Of a stretch of DNA of 64,000 bases, positions 61,102-64,000 are shown piece by piece (the stretch's first letter is position 1; every line of letters begins with the position of its first letter). The translations under genes and the position numbers were made by a program. Origin of the DNA: Pedobacter cryophilus (GTDB taxonomy: Bacteria > Bacteroidota > Bacteroidia > Sphingobacteriales > Sphingobacteriaceae); the NCBI RefSeq assembly GCF_005116455.1, contig NZ_SWBP01000009.1, positions 1 to 64,000 of the forward strand. Reading direction: 5' to 3'. The notes under the pieces are model-generated. The model searched no databases. It was not told the origin of the DNA and saw only the letters and a list, made by a program, of their open reading frames with translations.

Positions 61102-61469
61102 GTACAGAAAACGAAATAATTATAGACCTAACCTATTTAAGAGACGTGGCAAGCGATAATACAGAATTCATGATTGAAATGATCGACATTTTTTTGGCTC
61201 AAACGCCAGGTTATGTTGAACAATTAACAACTGCTGTAGACCAAAAAGATTGGTCTAAAATGGCCGAATTATCTCATAAAATAAAACCTACAATGTCTTT
61301 TATGGGAGTAGAATCTGCCAAAAACACTTTAGGAGAGATAGAAACAAAATCTAGAAATCAAGAAGATTACGAGGGTATTGTAGCTGAGTTTGATAAAATG
61401 AAAGAAACTTTCAAAATGATTTTTATTAAACTAGAGGAGAAAAAAATAGAGCTGATAGCTCTAGGTTAA
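61098..61469 (+). CDS. Hpt-domain phosphotransfer protein
   Basis: Protein of 123 residues forming a four-helix Hpt domain. The phospho-accepting histidine is in KMAELSHKIKPTMSFMG (about residue 60). No kinase or response regulator is linked. It is translationally coupled to folK by an ATGA overlap and converges with purS, overlapping its stop by four bases. It would relay phosphate in a phosphorelay whose other parts are elsewhere. Confidence 0.85.
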   Translation: MSTENEIIIDLTYLRDVASDNTEFMIEMIDIFLAQTPGYVEQLTTAVDQKDWSKMAELSHKIKPTMSFMGVESAKNTLGEIETKSRNQEDYEGIVAEFDKMKETFKMIFIKLEEKKIELIALG

Positions 61470-61720
61470 ATTTCTCTGATATGGTAGCTGTAATTTTCCA
61501 TAATCATATTTGCTAACAATTTTTTGCAGGCAGTTTCTACTTTTTCTGTAGCTATTTCTTGGGTTTCTGCATCTACTTCTAAAGTAATATGTCTTCCTAT
61601 TCTTACATTATTAATTTCGGGTAAACCCAAGTTTTTCATGCTTCCTGTTACAGCCTTACCTTGAGGGTCTAAAATTTCTTTTAAAGGCATTACATCTATA
61701 TCTGCTAAAAATTTTTTCAT
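61466..61720 (-). CDS. purS: Phosphoribosylformylglycinamidine synthase, PurS subunit
   Basis: Small protein of 84 residues that links PurL and PurQ in the multi-subunit FGAM synthetase of purine synthesis. The family pattern is visible: an N-terminal strand (KKFLADIDVMPLKEILDPQG), AVTGSMKNLGLPEINNVRIG and a C-terminal helix with CKKLLANMIMENY. Its start overlaps the pssA stop by four bases. PurL and PurQ are not in the window. Confidence 0.88.
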   Translation of the reverse strand: MKKFLADIDVMPLKEILDPQGKAVTGSMKNLGLPEINNVRIGRHITLEVDAETQEIATEKVETACKKLLANMIMENYSYHIREI

Positions 61721-62388
61721 TTTGAATATTTAAAATGTATTTGAGAAAAAAGTATATATAAAATTAAAACTATTGGTAATGCAGCAAATTTAAGAAAAGC
61801 CAGCAACACTATTGAAAGAATAAGAAAAATGAATTTATATTTATTTGCTTCCCAGCTTAACTTATTCATTTTCATCGAAAAAAGTTTTAACTCGCTTATT
61901 AAAAGATAACTTACTGTAATAGTAATTGCTAAAAGAAAATAAGTGTTTGCGAGTAAAGAAGAATAATCTAATAAATAGGGTAGGGAGATGATGAAAAATG
62001 TATTCATTGGTGTGTTTAAACCAATAAACTCTTCTGTTTGGCGGGTATCTATGTTAAATTTGGCTAATCTTAATGCCGAGAAAATTGTGATTAAAAAACC
62101 AGCATAAGCAAGTAACCCCGCATTGGCATTTAAGAGTAATTGGTACATGATTACCCCTGGTAAAAAACCAAAGCTAATTACATCAGCTAAAGAATCTAAT
62201 TCTTTTCCAATATCTGATTTAACATGTAGCAATCTTGCCGCAAAGCCATCAAAAAAATCAAACACTCCAGATATAATCACAAAAAAGGCAACTGTTTTAA
62301 GGTCGCCATTAAATGCATATACAATACCAATGGAACCCGAAAAAAGGTTACCACAGGTTAACATATTTGGAATGTGTTTTTTTATCAT
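61717..62388 (-). CDS. pssA: CDP-diacylglycerol-serine O-phosphatidyltransferase
   Basis: Inner-membrane enzyme of 223 residues making phosphatidylserine, the precursor of phosphatidylethanolamine. The CDP-alcohol phosphotransferase motif is FDFFDGFAARLL...GKELDSLADVISFG (DG-AR-G-D-D pattern, about 43-75). Six to eight membrane helices. It lies directly downstream of rho and is coupled to purS. Confidence 0.92.
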   Translation of the reverse strand: MIKKHIPNMLTCGNLFSGSIGIVYAFNGDLKTVAFFVIISGVFDFFDGFAARLLHVKSDIGKELDSLADVISFGFLPGVIMYQLLLNANAGLLAYAGFLITIFSALRLAKFNIDTRQTEEFIGLNTPMNTFFIISLPYLLDYSSLLANTYFLLAITITVSYLLISELKLFSMKMNKLSWEANKYKFIFLILSIVLLAFLKFAALPIVLILYILFSQIHFKYSK

Positions 62389-62479
62389 GCTAATAAGGAT
62401 GAAAGATTAAAGAACAAGGATGAAAGACAATTACATTTTTCAATCCTTATTCTTTACTCCTTATTCTTTGTTCTTAAAA
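62389..62479. repeat. Word-repeat spacer between rho and pssA
   Basis: Contains direct repeats of CCTTATTCTTT and inverted AAGAACAA / TTGTTCTT words on a short scale. It may form a weak hairpin. No gene. Confidence 0.4.

Positions 62480-64000
<1,521 letters not shown>

Overview
The window looks like chromosome of a Bacteroidota bacterium, most likely Sphingobacteriaceae (Pedobacter-like; inference). Evidence: AT-rich DNA; promoters with the Bacteroidota -7 box TAnnTTTG (best at sucD, tRNA-Lys, truA and a toxin-antitoxin pair); a T9SS sorting domain; lineage families such as DUF4293, DUF3817 and Rho with an acidic N-terminal insert; and dispersed Bacteroidota intergenic repeats. No rRNA, CRISPR array or prophage is seen.

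Left part (1-16 kb): carbohydrate use with signs of rearrangement. A transposase fragment of the ISAon1 type is cut by the left edge. After an acyl-ACP desaturase comes an arabinose locus: a NUDIX-type regulator with a dead Nudix box, araB-araD-araA, then secreted GH51 arabinofuranosidase and GH43 endo-arabinanase. Together these would cut arabinan outside the cytoplasm and take L-arabinose to D-xylulose 5-phosphate. A truncated MutS-family pseudogene then marks a junction with a second secreted set: CE6-type acetylesterase, GH78-like rhamnosidase, GH27 alpha-galactosidase and a polysaccharide deacetylase. The combination fits acetylated pectin side chains. No SusC/SusD pair or sugar transporter lies in either cluster, and two short secretion-leader remnants suggest deletions.

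Middle (16-34 kb): two identical tRNA-Lys genes, an Anbu-type peptidase with a transglutaminase-like partner, a 2'-5' RNA ligase-like gene divergent from a dinB-dnaE2 mutagenesis cassette with a striking double dyad between them, a RES-Xre toxin-antitoxin pair behind two copies of a hairpin repeat, a T9SS-secreted PATR protein, truA, an ABC exporter, a dicarboxylate symporter and sucD.

Right part (34-64 kb): class Ia ribonucleotide reductase (nrdB, nrdA) with a long leader, flanked by two RlpA paralogues; msrB; a DUF937-OmpA protein; an array of the same hairpin repeat seen near the toxin-antitoxin pair, abutting a GxxExxY (PD-(D/E)XK-like) gene; a large metalloprotease-propeller-barrel protein; and housekeeping operons (tgt-lptFG-eamA; GT2-ECF sigma-rsmG; dprA; polX-GT9-sixA; sppA; folK-hpt; pssA-purS; rho, cut by the right edge).

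The best candidate for an undescribed system is the hairpin-repeat family (seven copies in two places) with the adjoining GxxExxY gene. Next are the double operator of the dinB-dnaE2 cassette and the palindrome/possibly leaderless start of the RES-Xre pair. All functions are assigned by reading motifs; no database search was run.
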